Below, piece by piece: positions 1 to 12,590 of a stretch of DNA of 64,000 nucleotides. The DNA lies in the NCBI GenBank assembly GCA_051453625.1, contig JBOZIK010000001.1, positions 31,732,087 to 31,796,086 of the forward strand, read 5' to 3'. Source of the stretch: Welwitschia mirabilis. Its lineage: Eukaryota > Gnetophyta > Gnetopsida > Welwitschiales. How positions within the stretch are numbered: position 1 is the first letter of the stretch; every line of letters starts with the position of its first letter. The position numbers and the translations under genes are program-made. The notes beneath the pieces were generated by a model. It saw only the letters and a program-made list of their open reading frames with translations, searched no databases and had not been told where the DNA came from.

Positions 1-52
1 TTATATGCTAACATATAGGAGATCAGATTAGCTTGAGATCATTAGGTATATT

Positions 53-730
53 GATTCTGATTTTGCTAGATGGAAAGATAGCTTGAAATCAACATCAAGA
101 TATATCTATATTCTGGCTAGAGGAGCTATCTCTTGGAAAAGTGTCAAGCAACCTCTTATGGCTACTTTTCTCATGGAAGAAGAGTTCATATCTTGTTATG
201 AGGCATCTAATCATGGAAAGTGGTTGTGGAGTTTTTTCATTGGGTTGCACATAGTGAGTGGTATTAAAAGACCACTCAAATTGTTATGTAACAATAAGTC
301 AGCAGTGTTGTATGCCAATAATAACAAGANNNNNNNNNNNNNNNNNNNNNNNNNNNNNNNNNNNNNNNNNNNNNNNNNNNNNNNNNNNNNNNNNNNNNNN
401 NNNNNNNNNNNNNNNNNNNNNNNNNNNNNGTGGTATTAAAAGACCACTCAAATTGTTATGTAACAATAAGTCAGTAGTGTTGTATGCCAATAATAACAAG
501 AGCTTGACAAGATTTAAGTACATAGATGTCAAGTTCTGAGCTGTGAAGGAAAGAGTTCAGAAGAAAGTATTGTCTTTAGAGCATATTACTATAAATTCCA
601 TCATTGTGGATCCACTTATTAAGGCATTACCATCCAAGGGGTTTCATGATTACACTGCTCATATGGGTGTTATTTCAGTTAAGGATATTCAGTTTTTGTG
701 GGAGTTTGTAATTTCATTGCTTATATGACA
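53..730 (+). pseudogene. Copia-1: RNase H end of a Ty1-copia polyprotein
   Basis: C-terminal part of a Ty1-copia pol relic. Readable blocks are DSDFARWKDSLKSTS, GAISWKSVKQ, EEEFISCYEASNHG, LYANNNKS and, after a stop near 538, VKERVQ, EHITINSIIVDPLIKALP and HDYTAHMGV. These follow the order of the copia RNase H and the last ~120 residues of such polyproteins. The RNase H motif usually written CDNKSA reads CNNKSA here, so a catalytic Asp is replaced by Asn. A 100-N gap (330-429) splits it, and 258-329 is repeated at 430-501 with one difference, so the duplication inside the frame is probably an assembly effect. The 5' part of the element lies outside the window. Dead element; the family assignment is firm. 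Confidence 0.88.
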
Positions 731-1130
731 TAAACATATTTTCAAGATATTCTAGTTTTAAGATTAATTTTTGCAGAAATAGAGCATTTACTTTGGTTAT
801 ATTTTGATTGTATGAGGTTAATCCCATTNNNNNNNNNNNNNNNNNNNNNNNNNNNNNNNNNNNNNNNNNNNNNNNNNNNNNNNNNNNNNNNNNNNNNNNN
901 NNNNNNNNNNNNNNNNNNNNNNNNNNNNNNNNNNNNNNNNNNNNNTGATGGGTCTTTTTATAACAATTGTAGCATAGATCACTTTGATCCTATGTCAACA
1001 TAATTGATGGACTGGATAAGTCAAGGACAATTACAGTTTTGATAGAATTATTGAGCTCATAAGGTTTTAACATAATATATAATTCCAAGGTATCAGACCT
1101 ACACATGTGTATTTGGTCCAAGTAGGAGAT
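731..1130 (+). other. Copia-1 3' untranslated region with polypurine tract
   Basis: Non-coding stretch between the end of the Copia-1 polyprotein and its 3' LTR, with a 117-N gap at 829-945. The purine run agtaggaga at about 1121-1129 lies directly before the TG of the LTR and fits the polypurine tract that primes plus-strand DNA synthesis. Confidence 0.6.
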
Positions 1131-1559
1131 TGTTGGAATAATAGATCCATATAATGTATATGAGCTTATTATGATTATTCAGTTACAATTGTATATTATA
1201 TGCTGTCATACTATGTGGCCCAAATAAAGTGATCCACTCAAGTTAAGGTTAAGTGGGCTATAAATCATCTTGCAGAGTATGGGTACCCAATCAGCTTATT
1301 TCTAATTAATGATGGGCTGATTAGAAATAAGGGTCTATAAATAGACACACTAGGATTATGATCCCTGGTCGAATGAACATAGTCTTCTACTGATATCCCA
1401 TCATCAGAGAGAGAAAACCTATACTTATATTAACTAGAAGTCACATAACCCAAAGAGGATTTAATGGAGTCAGGTACACTTCTACCTTCTTGTTCTAATC
1501 TAGATAATTTGATATGAAGTTTATAGTTTATTATTTAATTATAAAATTTAATTCCGACA
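1131..1559 (+). mobile_element. 3' LTR of Copia-1
   Basis: Starts TGTTGGAATAATAG directly after a polypurine tract and ends ...TTCCGACA, so the ends form the short inverted repeat TGTTGGAA/TTCCGACA with one G/A difference. Length is about 429 bp, normal for plant copia LTRs. A TATA box, TATAAATA, is at 1336-1343, followed by the likely transcription start. The matching 5' LTR is left of the window, so LTR divergence cannot be read. Its last ~30 bp and the flank recur after the gap at 1654-1753. Confidence 0.8.
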
Positions 1560-1876
1560 TCACAAGCTTTGATAATGATCATCCAAATTAGTAAGGACTT
1601 AACAAATGAAATAACTATGTCAGAAAATGGGAAGCCACATTGGAGGATCACTANNNNNNNNNNNNNNNNNNNNNNNNNNNNNNNNNNNNNNNNNNNNNNN
1701 NNNNNNNNNNNNNNNNNNNNNNNNNNNNNNNNNNNNNNNNNNNNNNNNNNNNNTTATTTAATTATAAAATTTAATTCCAACATCACAAGCTTTGATAATG
1801 ATCATCCAAATCAGCAAGGACTTAACAAATGAAATGACTATGTCAGAAAATGGGAAGCCACATTAGAGGGTCACTA
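1531..1876 (+). repeat. Near-identical sequence on both sides of a 100-N gap
   Basis: 1531-1653 and 1754-1876 (123 bp each) match with six differences, all C/T or G/A, and lie exactly on the two sides of the 100-N gap 1654-1753. Most simply this is one locus assembled twice, for example two alleles or two uncorrected contig ends, rather than a real tandem duplication. Confidence 0.75.
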
Positions 1877-3097
1877 AATCAACAAAATCCAAAAAGATAT
1901 ATCAAAATAGCAAGTGATGGTCAAACGTATCCAATTCCTTTAGCTCAATCGTTTCAAACATGTAGCAAGGATATCATTAAAGTAGTTCATAGATTCTATA
2001 GAAAGACCAAGGATTTTGATGGTGAATGATGATTAAGGTAAAAATACAAATTTTCTGTATGACATGCTTCTAGAATTTTTCCATAATAGTTGAACACGTT
2101 CCAAACTTCAATTGCATAAGATTCAAGTGTGAGTTATTTTTATTTAAGCTTTATTTTTTACAAAGATTGGCCATGTTCAAATATATATAAATTCATGGCT
2201 TCTTAACCAAAAATCCATAGTGAAAAAGAAACAATGAAAATCCCTTTTCCTATATTCCCTTCACTGCTCTATCAAGTAGAAAAGTGTTTTAAGTCCCAAA
2301 AGAAAGCATAAGACATTGCCTCCCAAAATCAGCTATAGTAATATTTGCTTTATTTTTCTATTTCATAATCGTATTCTATATGCATTTTAGTCCAAATCAC
2401 TATGCATTTGCTTTCTAAGGGAAGAATGCTCAAATGGCTATGTTAAATTGACCATAAGAGCACACATACATTCAGTAAAATTAGTTTCTCTCTACTGTGT
2501 CCTTCAATTCCAAAATTCTTATTACTACTTCAACTTACATTGGACCAAGGCTATGCTCATAAGCTGAAGAAATATTTTTCTTATTATTTAATTCTAGTTA
2601 ATTTTCAAGTCCTTTTCATGTTTTAGAGTAGTATCTTCAAAAGATTTTCTTACTAATCAGTCTTGTGAAAGTAGCTACCCTTATTTTTGAAGAGAAATTG
2701 TTTCATCTATAACTCTAGGTTTCAAATCCTTATGTTTTAGATTTTGTGAATGCTATAAATTTGAATTCTATTTCTACTTTTTTCTTAAAGTGTTAAATTA
2801 AAATCTTTATTGTCCTTATTTATGGTAAAAAACCTTTATTGCAAATTAGCTATCAACATTTGAAACCCAGTGAGAAAAAAAAGATGCCATACATATGCTT
2901 ATGAATAAAATTCTAGTTTTTCAATTGTCAATGATGGAGTTAAGTTAAAATTGTAGCATCATTCTTGCAATTCATAACATTAAGAAAATATGTTTAGGAG
3001 TCACAAAATGTTAAACATTATTTTTTGACTTACTTTAACAAATTTATATCTTGTTATTATTTAGAATATTGAATGTTGGATATTTAATTTCTTCATT
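1877..3097. other. Non-coding stretch, probably including a degraded copia 5' LTR
   Basis: No reading frame or known domain is visible on either strand. Because a copia-type primer site begins at 3098, the sequence just before it should be the end of a 5' LTR, but I could not align it convincingly to the putative Copia-3 3' LTR at 9693 and cannot place a left LTR boundary. Confidence 0.4.
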
Positions 3098-3466
3098 TGG
3101 TATCATAGTAGGATAGGGTATTAGTCTATCCACTAGTCCTATATTACTGAAGAATTCTATCATGATAGTCTAGGCTTCATGCTAGTTCTCTACCTAGTTA
3201 TTTCATCTAATTCTTATTAAATTCATTTTTTACTCCTGTTTAATTCCTGAAATAGTTCTTGTCTAAGTCTCGATAAGCTCTTAACTTCTAATTCATGTTT
3301 AGTTCTTAATATTGTCCTATTCTTGTTAAATTCCAGTTTATCATTCACATTTGTGTATTAAAAACAAACTATTGACTACTTATTAATCCTGTTTTACAAA
3401 TTCTTGAAAATTATCCCCTTCTTATCTAAATCTTGATTTACTTCTACTTTTCTGCTAGGTTGTGCT
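3098..3466 (+). promoter_or_regulatory. Primer-binding site and leader of Copia-2
   Basis: TGGTATCATAGT at 3098-3109 matches the initiator-Met tRNA complement TGGTATCAGAGC at 10 of 12 positions, in the common copia context TTTGGTATCA. The ~350 bp behind it is T-rich, lacks an open frame and ends at a 566-N gap, as expected of a copia 5' leader before gag. Confidence 0.6.
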
Positions 3467-4032
3467 NNNNNNNNNNNNNNNNNNNNNNNNNNNNNNNNNN
3501 NNNNNNNNNNNNNNNNNNNNNNNNNNNNNNNNNNNNNNNNNNNNNNNNNNNNNNNNNNNNNNNNNNNNNNNNNNNNNNNNNNNNNNNNNNNNNNNNNNNN
3601 NNNNNNNNNNNNNNNNNNNNNNNNNNNNNNNNNNNNNNNNNNNNNNNNNNNNNNNNNNNNNNNNNNNNNNNNNNNNNNNNNNNNNNNNNNNNNNNNNNNN
3701 NNNNNNNNNNNNNNNNNNNNNNNNNNNNNNNNNNNNNNNNNNNNNNNNNNNNNNNNNNNNNNNNNNNNNNNNNNNNNNNNNNNNNNNNNNNNNNNNNNNN
3801 NNNNNNNNNNNNNNNNNNNNNNNNNNNNNNNNNNNNNNNNNNNNNNNNNNNNNNNNNNNNNNNNNNNNNNNNNNNNNNNNNNNNNNNNNNNNNNNNNNNN
3901 NNNNNNNNNNNNNNNNNNNNNNNNNNNNNNNNNNNNNNNNNNNNNNNNNNNNNNNNNNNNNNNNNNNNNNNNNNNNNNNNNNNNNNNNNNNNNNNNNNNN
4001 NNNNNNNNNNNNNNNNNNNNNNNNNNNNNNNN
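3467..4032. other. Assembly gap, 566 N
   Basis: Sized gap where the start of Copia-2 gag would be expected. Long frames spanning it on both strands are just runs of X. Confidence 0.95.
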
Positions 4033-5855
4033 AAAGTTCCCCAATTTGATGTTAAAACATTTTAAATCTCGAAAAGAATAATGAAGATCTACCTCAAATA
4101 CAAGGAACTTTGGGATTATACAAAAGTTGATATTACCTATGCTAAACCTAAAGATGATACAAGAGATTATGATAAATGTAGTAAGGAAGACTAAGGCTAT
4201 GATAATTATTCACTCATGCATGCCAATCAACTTATAGATTATGAATATTATTAAATGAAGTATAAAAAGGTCATGAAAACATGAAGTCCATTATGTTGCA
4301 AAACCTTAGAACCAATTTAACAACATAAAAATGAAAGACAATGAAAATGTAGAAGCCTGCATTCAGATGGTTAAATACATAGTTAAAAAGATGTAATATT
4401 TAGATTATGAAGTTAAAAACAATAATGTTGCCTTCAAAATCTTAAAATCCCTTATAAAACCATTTAAACCCATAGCCATTACCCTCCATAATGTCTTAGA
4501 CTTAATAACACTCTCTCTTGAAGAACTTTTTGATAGACTTGTCCAATATGAACTCACCCTTAAGGAAGATGAGGAATAAAATGCTATGACTTTGAAAGCA
4601 TTTCATTGTGGAAGAGGTAGAGGTGGTTATAGAGGAAGCGGATAATATAATGAAAGAGGAATAGGTATAAGCCAAGTTAAAGGTCTAATAAGAGAATAAG
4701 GAAGTGGACAACATAGTGGAAAAGGTAATTTTAGTTTTGAGAATGCCCCACCTTATCGAATTGGAAAGAAACAAAGAAATTTCACTATTACCACAAAAAG
4801 AACAATCTTATCAAAGATTGTAAAAAAAATAGATGGAGTGATATAAACAAAGCCAATATAATAGAAAAAGTTGAATCTTCAAAGCAATAAAGAATACAAG
4901 AAAAAGATAAATCCAAATAAGAGGAAGAGTTTGAGGTTGGAGGATTTGTAGCTGAAATGCAATTAGACTTAATCTTAACCACTAATAAATTAAGTTATCA
5001 GTACATTAATAGTGGATGCTAAAAGCACATTACCTATTAAAAGAACTTGATTTAAGAATTTTATAGAGAAGATCGTGAATTAGTAAGCTTTGGAGGAGAA
5101 GCGTCATAAGAAATCAAAGGTCATGATACCCTTTTTCCACAAAGGTGATAATTTCACCATTGATGATATTTTCTATATTCTTGATGCCCATTATAATCTT
5201 ATTAGTTTAGGGTAATTAATTGGAAATGGTTTCAAGGCTAAGTTTGAAGATGAAAAATGCATCCTATCCGAAGGAAAACAAATTCTAGAAGTGGTCAAAA
5301 CATGGAACAACTTGTATTTAAATCACATTTAAGAAAGCTTTAGTGTTTAGAAAAGAGGATTTTTGGACATGACATAGAAAATTAGGATACATCTCAACCA
5401 AATATTTAAAGGAAATGATCAAACAAAACCTTGTTATGGGTTTTTTCAATCTCTAAATTGAGTCCACTAACACATGTAAGGAATGCATTCAAGGAAAGAA
5501 AACAAGGGTTTCTTTTCCAAAAATCTCAACTAGATCATCTTAGAAATTGTCATTGGTGTATTTAGATATTTATGGCCCCTTTAGCTCTCCTAGTCTAAGT
5601 GGTTGTAAGTACTTTATTACATTTATTGATGATTTTCAAGATTATATCATGTTCATTTCTTAAAATATAAATCTCAAGCATTGCAATCTTTTAAATTATT
5701 TCAAAAGTGGGTTGAAAAAGAACTAGGTGTTAAGATCAAATGCTTAAGAACTGATACAAAGGTAAGTACTTATTAAATCATTGTCAATCCTATTTGTAAA
5801 ATAATATCATTACTCATCAATTGACAATAGCTTATACTCCAAAACAAAATGGAGT
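4033..5855 (+). pseudogene. Copia-2: gag, protease and integrase relic
   Basis: Degraded Ty1-copia polyprotein with many stops and frame changes. In order: a gag part, a Gly/Arg-rich C-terminal stretch (GRGRGGYRGSG near 4611), a ruined zinc knuckle near 4770, and a protease site reading YINSGC at 5002-5019, where the usual DSG active site is NSG (Asp lost). Then comes a GAG-pre-integrase segment around 5360 (FWTWHRKLGYIS-like) and an integrase core with CKECIQGK and YFITFIDDF blocks near 5470-5640. It stops at the 100-N gap 5856-5955, before reverse transcriptase. It is a diverged copy (roughly 80-85% by eye) of the start of Copia-3. Confidence 0.82.
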
Positions 5856-5955
5856 NNNNNNNNNNNNNNNNNNNNNNNNNNNNNNNNNNNNNNNNNNNNN
5901 NNNNNNNNNNNNNNNNNNNNNNNNNNNNNNNNNNNNNNNNNNNNNNNNNNNNNNN

Positions 5956-7700
5956 TTACTTTAAAAGCATTCCACTATGAAAGAGGTAGAGTGGTTATAA
6001 AGAAAGAGGATAATATAAGAAAAGAGGAAGAGATTGAAGCCACGGTAGAGGTTTAGAAAGAGGACAAGGAAGAAGCTGATAGAGTGGAAGAGGTAATTTT
6101 ATTTTCGAGAATGCTAGATCATCCTCAAACTAGAAAGAAACTAAGGAATATCACTATTACCACAAAAAGGGCCATCTTATCAAACATTATAGAAAAAAGA
6201 GATGGATTGATACAAACAAAACCAAAATAGCAGAACAAGGTGAATCTTCAAAGAAAAGTTGCATAGAAGAAAAAGATGAATTCAAACAAGAGGAAGAAGT
6301 TGAGGTAGAAGGATTTGTAGCTAAAACACAATTATATTTGATCTTCTCTCTAACAAGTTAACTTCTTGGTACATTAATAGTGAATTCTCAAAGCACATTA
6401 CCTATTAAAAACACTTATTTCAATAATTTTATGAAGAGGCTCATAGATTAGTAAGCTTTAGAGAAGGAGCCTCATAAAATTCAAAGGTCATGATATCCTT
6501 CTTTTTAAAAATCACAAAGGTAAGAATTTCATTATTCATGATGTTTTCTATGTTTTTGATGCCCACTATAATCTGATTAGTTTATGGTAATTCATAGGGA
6601 ATGGTTTCAAGGCTGATTTTAAAGATGAAAAATGCATCTTATCTAAAGGAAAACAAATTCTAGAAGTACAACAATTTATATCAAATCATATTTGAGAAAG
6701 CTTTAGTTTCTAGTAAAGATGATTTTTGGACATGGTATGAAATTATAATACATTTCAATCAAACATATGAAGAAAATGATTCAACACAAGATTATTAGGG
6801 GTTTGCCCAATTTCCAAATTAAACCCACTAACACATGTAAGGAATGAATTGAAGAAAAGAAAACAAGGATCTCTTTTTTAAAAATCTCAATTAGATCATC
6901 TAAAAAATTGTCATTGATGCATTTAGATATTTATGGCTCCTTTTCGCTCTTCTAGTATAAGTGGTTGTAAATATTTGATTACATTTATTGATGATTTTCT
7001 AAGATTATATCACGTTAATTTCTTAAAATATAAATCTCAACCTTTGTAATCTTTTAAAGTGCTTCAAAAGTGGACTAGAAGAGAAACAATTATCAAGATC
7101 AAGTGGTTAATAACTTATAGAGGAGGTGAGTACTTATCAAATGATTTCCAATCCTATTTGAAAAATAATGGTATTACTCACTAATTGACAATAGCCTATA
7201 CTTCACAACAAAATGGAGTCGTGGAAAGAAGAAATCGCTCTCTACTAGATATGGTAAGAACCATATTGATTTAAGATAATATTGATAAAGTATTTTAGGT
7301 TGAAGTAATCAATACGTTAAATTACCTTCAAAATTGCATGTTGATAAGGCATCTTAGTGACTCCACTCCATATGAACAATGGTATGACATTAAACCTAAT
7401 TTATCTCATTTGCAAATCTTTGGATCTAAACGTTATGTTAAAAACACTAAGCTTGATCAAGACAAATTGGAACCTAGATTTAAATAGTATATTTTTCTTG
7501 GTTGCTCTAGTCAAAGCAAGGCTTACAGATGTTATGATTCACATTTAAGAAAGGTTTTAGAATGTATTGATGTGAAATTCATGCCTTTTAAATCATCTAA
7601 TCCTATTTCTACTACTGATGATAAGGATTCTTGTGATGTTGTATTTAGTGAATCTGAAAATGATAATGAGGAATAAAGGACACTTGAACAAAACACTATT
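5956..7700 (+). pseudogene. Copia-3: gag end, protease and integrase relic
   Basis: Second copy of the same copia family, entering at the Gly/Arg-rich end of gag. A degenerate zinc knuckle reads YHYHKKGHLIKHY near 6150-6195, with its cysteines lost. The protease site is NSE at 6376-6384 instead of DSG, so both the catalytic Asp and the Gly are changed. The integrase follows: the GAG-pre-integrase region near 6730, YLITFIDDF near 6970, the block containing NGVVERRNRSLLDMVR near 7210-7260, and the C-terminal part with HLQIFGSKRYVKN near 7410-7445. Stops and shifts occur throughout. It continues into the reverse-transcriptase region downstream. Confidence 0.85.
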
Positions 7701-7727
7701 AATGACATAAGTTCTAGCACAAATCAA

Positions 7728-9520
7728 GTGTCCATTCCTACACAAAATCAAGGTGAAAATAAATTCAAAAATTTTTCTAAATTGTTAGATCAAAATCTTA
7801 ATACTCATTCAAAATATAAGAGGATAACCTCTTATCATGATCCATCCAACATCATAGATCCTAGAGAAGCTCCTATAAGGACAAGAAGTCAGCAAAAGCT
7901 TGGTGTAATCTCAGAAGCTAAGATATGCAATAACATTTTGAAAGATTATTTAGCTTTAAGTTGTGAATCTTTAAATTAAGATCCTATTCACTTTAAGGAA
8001 GCCATAAAATGCTTGCATTGGGTCAAGGCAATGAAGGAAGAAATTTCATAAATTGAAAAAAACAAAACATGGATTCTTGTTCCTATACAAAAGGCAAAAA
8101 TATCATTGGCATCAAATGGATTTATAGGACTAAATACAATTCTGATAATACAATTAACAATTATAAAGTTCATCTTGTTGCTCTTAGTTATGTGCAAAAA
8201 GTAGGAACAAATTATGATGAAACTTATGCTTCTATTACTCATCTTGAATCTGTAAGAGCCTTTCTTACCTATACTTTCAAAAATTATATGATTGTTTGGC
8301 AAATGCATGTCAAATCTACCTTCTTGAATGGGGTTCTTGAAGAAGAGGTGTACATCTCACAACCCCAAGGTTTTGTAAAACAAGGTATGAAAAAATCATG
8401 TTTATTTATTTAAAAAGGCATTGTATTATTTGAAACAAGCCCCAAGGGCTTGGTTCTGAAGGCTAGATTCTTAGTTAAGAAATCCTGGTTACAAAAATGC
8501 CATTTTGAAAATACTTTATATAAGAAAGACAGTAAGGCCATTCAATTTTTTTCTTAATCTATGTTGAAGATATAATATTTAGTGGCATAGATAATAAGTT
8601 GATTAATAAGTTCAAGAATGATATGATAAGAGATTTTGAAATAACTAATCTTGGCCAACTCTCATATTATCTTGGGATACAAATTCAGCAAACCCCAAAA
8701 GGCATATTCTTAAATCAATGTAAATATGCTTTTAATATGTTAAAAAAAATTGATATGCATGAATGCAAATCCATCTTCACTACCTTGCCAACTAATTATG
8801 AAATCAAAAGAGACATGGAGGGAGATGAGATTAATAACCAAACTTTTAGATCTATGATTGATAGCTTAATGTATCTAACTGCAACTCATGCTAATATTCA
8901 ATATGCAATTAGCTTGTTGTCCAAATTTATAACTTATCTAAGAAAGCCTTGTCTTGATTTTTTTAAAAGAATATTACGTTCTATTAAAGGCACATTAAAT
9001 TATGGACTCTTTTATGATGTAAATAACAATACTCAAGTTGTTGAATATGCTAATGCTAATTGGACTGGTAGTATTGATGATCGAAAGAGCATAAGAGAAT
9101 ATGCAATGCTTTTTGGAGAAAGCCTTTTCTCATGGGTAAGGAAAAACAATCTTATGTGGCTTTTTCCACTACTAAAGTAGAGTACATGGTAGTCCATTTA
9201 GCAAGACAATAGTTGGTATGGCTTGATAAAATATTTGAACATTTTACTATTCCTATTGATAAGCATATACATTTTTTATGTGATAGTGATTTTGCCATAG
9301 AAATTTCAAGAAATTCAGTCATGCATGCAAGAACCAAGCACATCAATATAAATTTCCATTTCATTTGAAATTTGGTTGAAGATGGACTTATTATTCTTAA
9401 TTATTAATCCTCCAAATTATAATTTGTTGATTTTTTTACAAAGACTTTAGATAAGGCAAGATTTAAAAATTTGAGAGAGGGGCTACAAATCCTTGACATT
9501 AAGGTCAAGGAAGAGAAGTA
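7728..9520 (+). pseudogene. Copia-3: reverse transcriptase and RNase H relic
   Basis: A linker (7728-7979) leads to the copia reverse transcriptase. Readable pieces are the IEKNKTWILVP and GIKWIYRTKYN blocks (8055-8150), NGVLEEEVYISQPQGFV near 8327-8380, and LIYVEDIIFSGID at about 8554-8592, where the catalytic YVDD is YVED. An open stretch of 193 codons (8599-9180) carries the RT thumb and the start of RNase H: ITNLGQLSYYLGIQ, LMYLTATHANIQYAISLLS, LRSIKGTLNYGLFY. RNase H continues in other frames to ~9520, with stops at positions where Gln codons are expected. The longest open block suggests it decayed later or less than Copia-2, but it is still dead. Confidence 0.88.
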
Positions 9521-9680
9521 ACAACAAGACTCCAAGAATCTTTAGTGTTGTTCCAGATATAAATAAAAGTAAAACATTTCTAATTCATGTTTATTTAAGA
9601 GATCATTTTACATAATTGTAAAGTTTCTAATTCATTGAGTCATTCGAAATCAACATGTGTATTTTGGATTGTGACCTTAA

Positions 9681-10036
9681 TGTTAAGGGAGAGTTTAAAG
9701 AGGCATTATCAGTATGCCATTAAGTTTATAATTACTTTAAAGCATTTGGAATAAGAAGCTCCCATCAATATGGGTCATTTGCAGTTTTGATTATGTGTGT
9801 CTTCATTCATCTTACAACTTGAAATGATTATTAAATCCTGATTTTATGGTCACAATTATTTTGAAGCTATAGACTCTTTTCTTGAATTCCAGTATAAGAG
9901 CTATTAGGTTGAATGTTTAAAAATTTCTTATTATCCTTCATTCTACTAATTCATGAATAGTATTTTAAGACTCACCTAAGAGAGACGATTTTATCAATAA
10001 TACATTTTTAAGATGTAAGATGATAATGCATTACTA
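9681..10036 (+). mobile_element. Copia-3 polypurine tract and partial 3' LTR
   Basis: The purine run aagggagag at about 9684-9692 follows the polyprotein and fits a copia polypurine tract. The LTR would start at ~9693 (TTTAAAGAGG, with the usual TG apparently lost). It runs ~340 bp into the 100-N gap 10037-10136, whose far side does not resemble it, so the right LTR end and target duplication cannot be seen. Confidence 0.5.
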
Positions 10037-10136
10037 NNNNNNNNNNNNNNNNNNNNNNNNNNNNNNNNNNNNNNNNNNNNNNNNNNNNNNNNNNNNNNNN
10101 NNNNNNNNNNNNNNNNNNNNNNNNNNNNNNNNNNNN

Positions 10137-11159
10137 ATTGACCATTTTCAAAGATAATTTGATTAAGTTTCTATTTCTATATTCATCATCCTAGATTCTA
10201 CTTGTCTTTTCTTAAATAAGATTATTAATAGTAAATTATATGACATAAAACTAAGGAAAAAAATCTAAATTCTTCCTTTACTTGAAATTCAAAGTAATTA
10301 AAGGATTTCACTGTCTTTTATTTTCATCAAATTTGCATAAATAAATTTCTCTTAAATTTGTGTGTTTTCATTAAAAAATAAAAAAAAAAAGCATGGGGAA
10401 GAAAAAGCATTTTTATTCTTGTATTATATTATTTTATAGTTCATTATATTAGTAAAATAGTATTTTGAAATAAAAGGAAGCATGTTTCATTAATTATTCA
10501 TCCCCTCTTTAAAGAAAATTTTAAAAAAAAAAAAGATATCTATATTGTTTTGATTTTTTTCTTTTATTTTTATTCTCAACCTAGTTTCTATTAGTTCATT
10601 TATAATAAATACTCAAATATAGGACAATGATAATAGAATTTACCTACAAAAGCTTCTCATTTATTTATGGTATTCTTTATCTTTCTTCCAATTCTTACAC
10701 TCGCATTATGCCTTTCATGTCATATCAAATAAATGAAAATGATATTAGATTCACATCATTATCAAATTTAAGGTTTTACATTTGTCAAAAAATAAAAATT
10801 AAAAAGTTTGACATTGTAAAATAAAAAAATAAATGCCATAATAGTTTAGCACTAGGAGGAGAAAACCTCACGTGCATTCTCAATTAACTACATGATTTTT
10901 GTGTTTACTTTTCTTCTTTATTTTGACTATCACCTTGGTATCGGATTAAAAAAACTATCATGCTAGTATCAATATAAGGAAAAAAAAGGTCCATATTTCT
11001 AGGGATGAGTATAAGGTATTCATCTCATAAGGTTTCTCTATTCTAATCCTTAATTAACTTTGTGTAATCATTAATTGTAAGAGCTACTAGGAATCCTACC
11101 TATTTCATCCCACTAAGAGAGTAAAATTATTAGCTATGATAAAGCTAGAACTAATAGAC
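10137..11159. other. Non-coding, very A+T-rich stretch
   Basis: Runs of A and T, no domain, and only one short open frame of 65 codons (10627-10824) without recognisable similarity. It may include the degraded leader of Gypsy-1 that follows. TTGGTATCGG near 10935 resembles a tRNA-primed site but is not followed by a matching structure. Confidence 0.4.
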
Positions 11160-12590
11160 AATAATGTAAGTAAAATACCCCCATATGACCCTTTTTCTGA
11201 AAGGACAATAAAGATGAGGAAGTTATAAATGAATAGGTTGATAATTAAAAACCCAAAACATTAGAAAAATCTACATGACTAGCACCTAAAGAAGAGCTAT
11301 AATAATAGTAGATTCTTTGAGTACTCAACCAATGAGGAAGACCCACCAAAAATCAAATGGAATGGAAACAAAAATTATGGTCAACTAGACATAACAAGTG
11401 TATGGAAGGCTATTAATAATATTAAATAAGGCTTTCAAAGAAAAATAAATTATCTTAATGTTGACTTCGATGAACTACCAACTCATCCTTCTATTCCTCA
11501 CAAAATAATCTTACCCAGTAAAATGTCAAATCTTGATAAATTTACAAGTATGAAAAATTTCATTATGCATGTAAGAAATTATAAACATGCATATCACATG
11601 AACAACATTAAAAGAAACATAACTTATCATTTATTCTATAGATCTTTAAGATGAAAAGCTCTTGAGTGTTACCATCATAAAATTACTTATTCAATCACAT
11701 GTCTAAAGAAATTACTAAAGAAGTTAATTTAACATTTTTTAATAAACATCAGGAAATGAATGACAATAGATGCTCTTACTATCATACGACAAGAGTTTAA
11801 TGAAACAATATAGAAATATGCACACAAATGAAGAGTTACTGCATTACAATTAGAAACCCTCATTACATATTTTGATATGGCATATCTCTTTGCTAAGTCA
11901 TGCATTTCTTATATCTTTGAATATCTCAGAATGTAATCATTTGCAACATTTAAATAGGATATTACACTAGAAAGTAAATTGACATCACAAAAAGAGAAAA
12001 GGGATCCATTAATTATAGTAGCTTTTCCCTAGGTAAATTGATAAGAAAAGATAATAATAATAATAAAATGTTCACATATCCAAAAAATGTTGTAATAGTT
12101 GGTTAACTTTCACAACCAACTTATCCTTTTCAATCCATGGGTAACCTAATAATGGTACTAGTATTACCTCAAGCTTCTACTACTTTGCATACTTTTGCAT
12201 TTCAATCCATCATTAGTCATCCATATTATCCATTGCTGCAATAAGTACAAAATCCACTATGATCATAAACTTGATAACAAAGAGATGTAATACAAATCCA
12301 ACATTAAGATAAGTATCAAAATCAAACTTCATCCATAAAATCTAGAAGGAATAAAGTTGAATAGTATAATGATTTAAATCCTTTCGACCTCGATATCTAA
12401 GAAAGCAAGTTAATTATCTCTTATTAAATCAAGAGATCTTAATATTCTAAATTTAAAATGATACGATGATTTAGAACACTGTAAGTATCATGGATAATGT
12501 GGAATTACATAAAAGAGTTCTTAAAATTGAAACATGTAGTTTAAGATGTAATAGAAAATAAATGAAACATCAACCTTAAAATCATTTTAG
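11160..12590 (+). pseudogene. Gypsy-1: gag relic of a Tat/Ogre-like Ty3-gypsy element
   Basis: Only gag can be read. Blocks in order: FDELPTHPSIPHKI and MSNLDKFTSMKNFIMHVRNY near 11468-11590, a helical capsid region near 11600-11700, then WYNQL-equivalent, RQEFNETI and QLETLITYFDMAYLFAKS equivalents near 11790-11905. A Pro/Gln/Tyr-rich linker near 12130-12330 leads to a segment reading YDDLEHCKYHG near 12463-12495, which matches the CDYHxGxPGHSxENC zinc-finger region typical of Tat/Ogre gag. Stops are frequent. Nothing of pol follows, because the sequence is interrupted by the repeat at 12590. The lineage call is from memory of the family, not a search. Confidence 0.62.

Noticed and set aside
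3394-4065. Long open frames on both strands around 3394-4065
   Set aside because: They consist almost wholly of N translated as X across the 566-N gap.
10925-10960. TTGGTATCGG as a primer-binding site for Gypsy-1
   Set aside because: Only partial match, no LTR end beside it, and the expected site for a Tat/Ogre-like element would differ.
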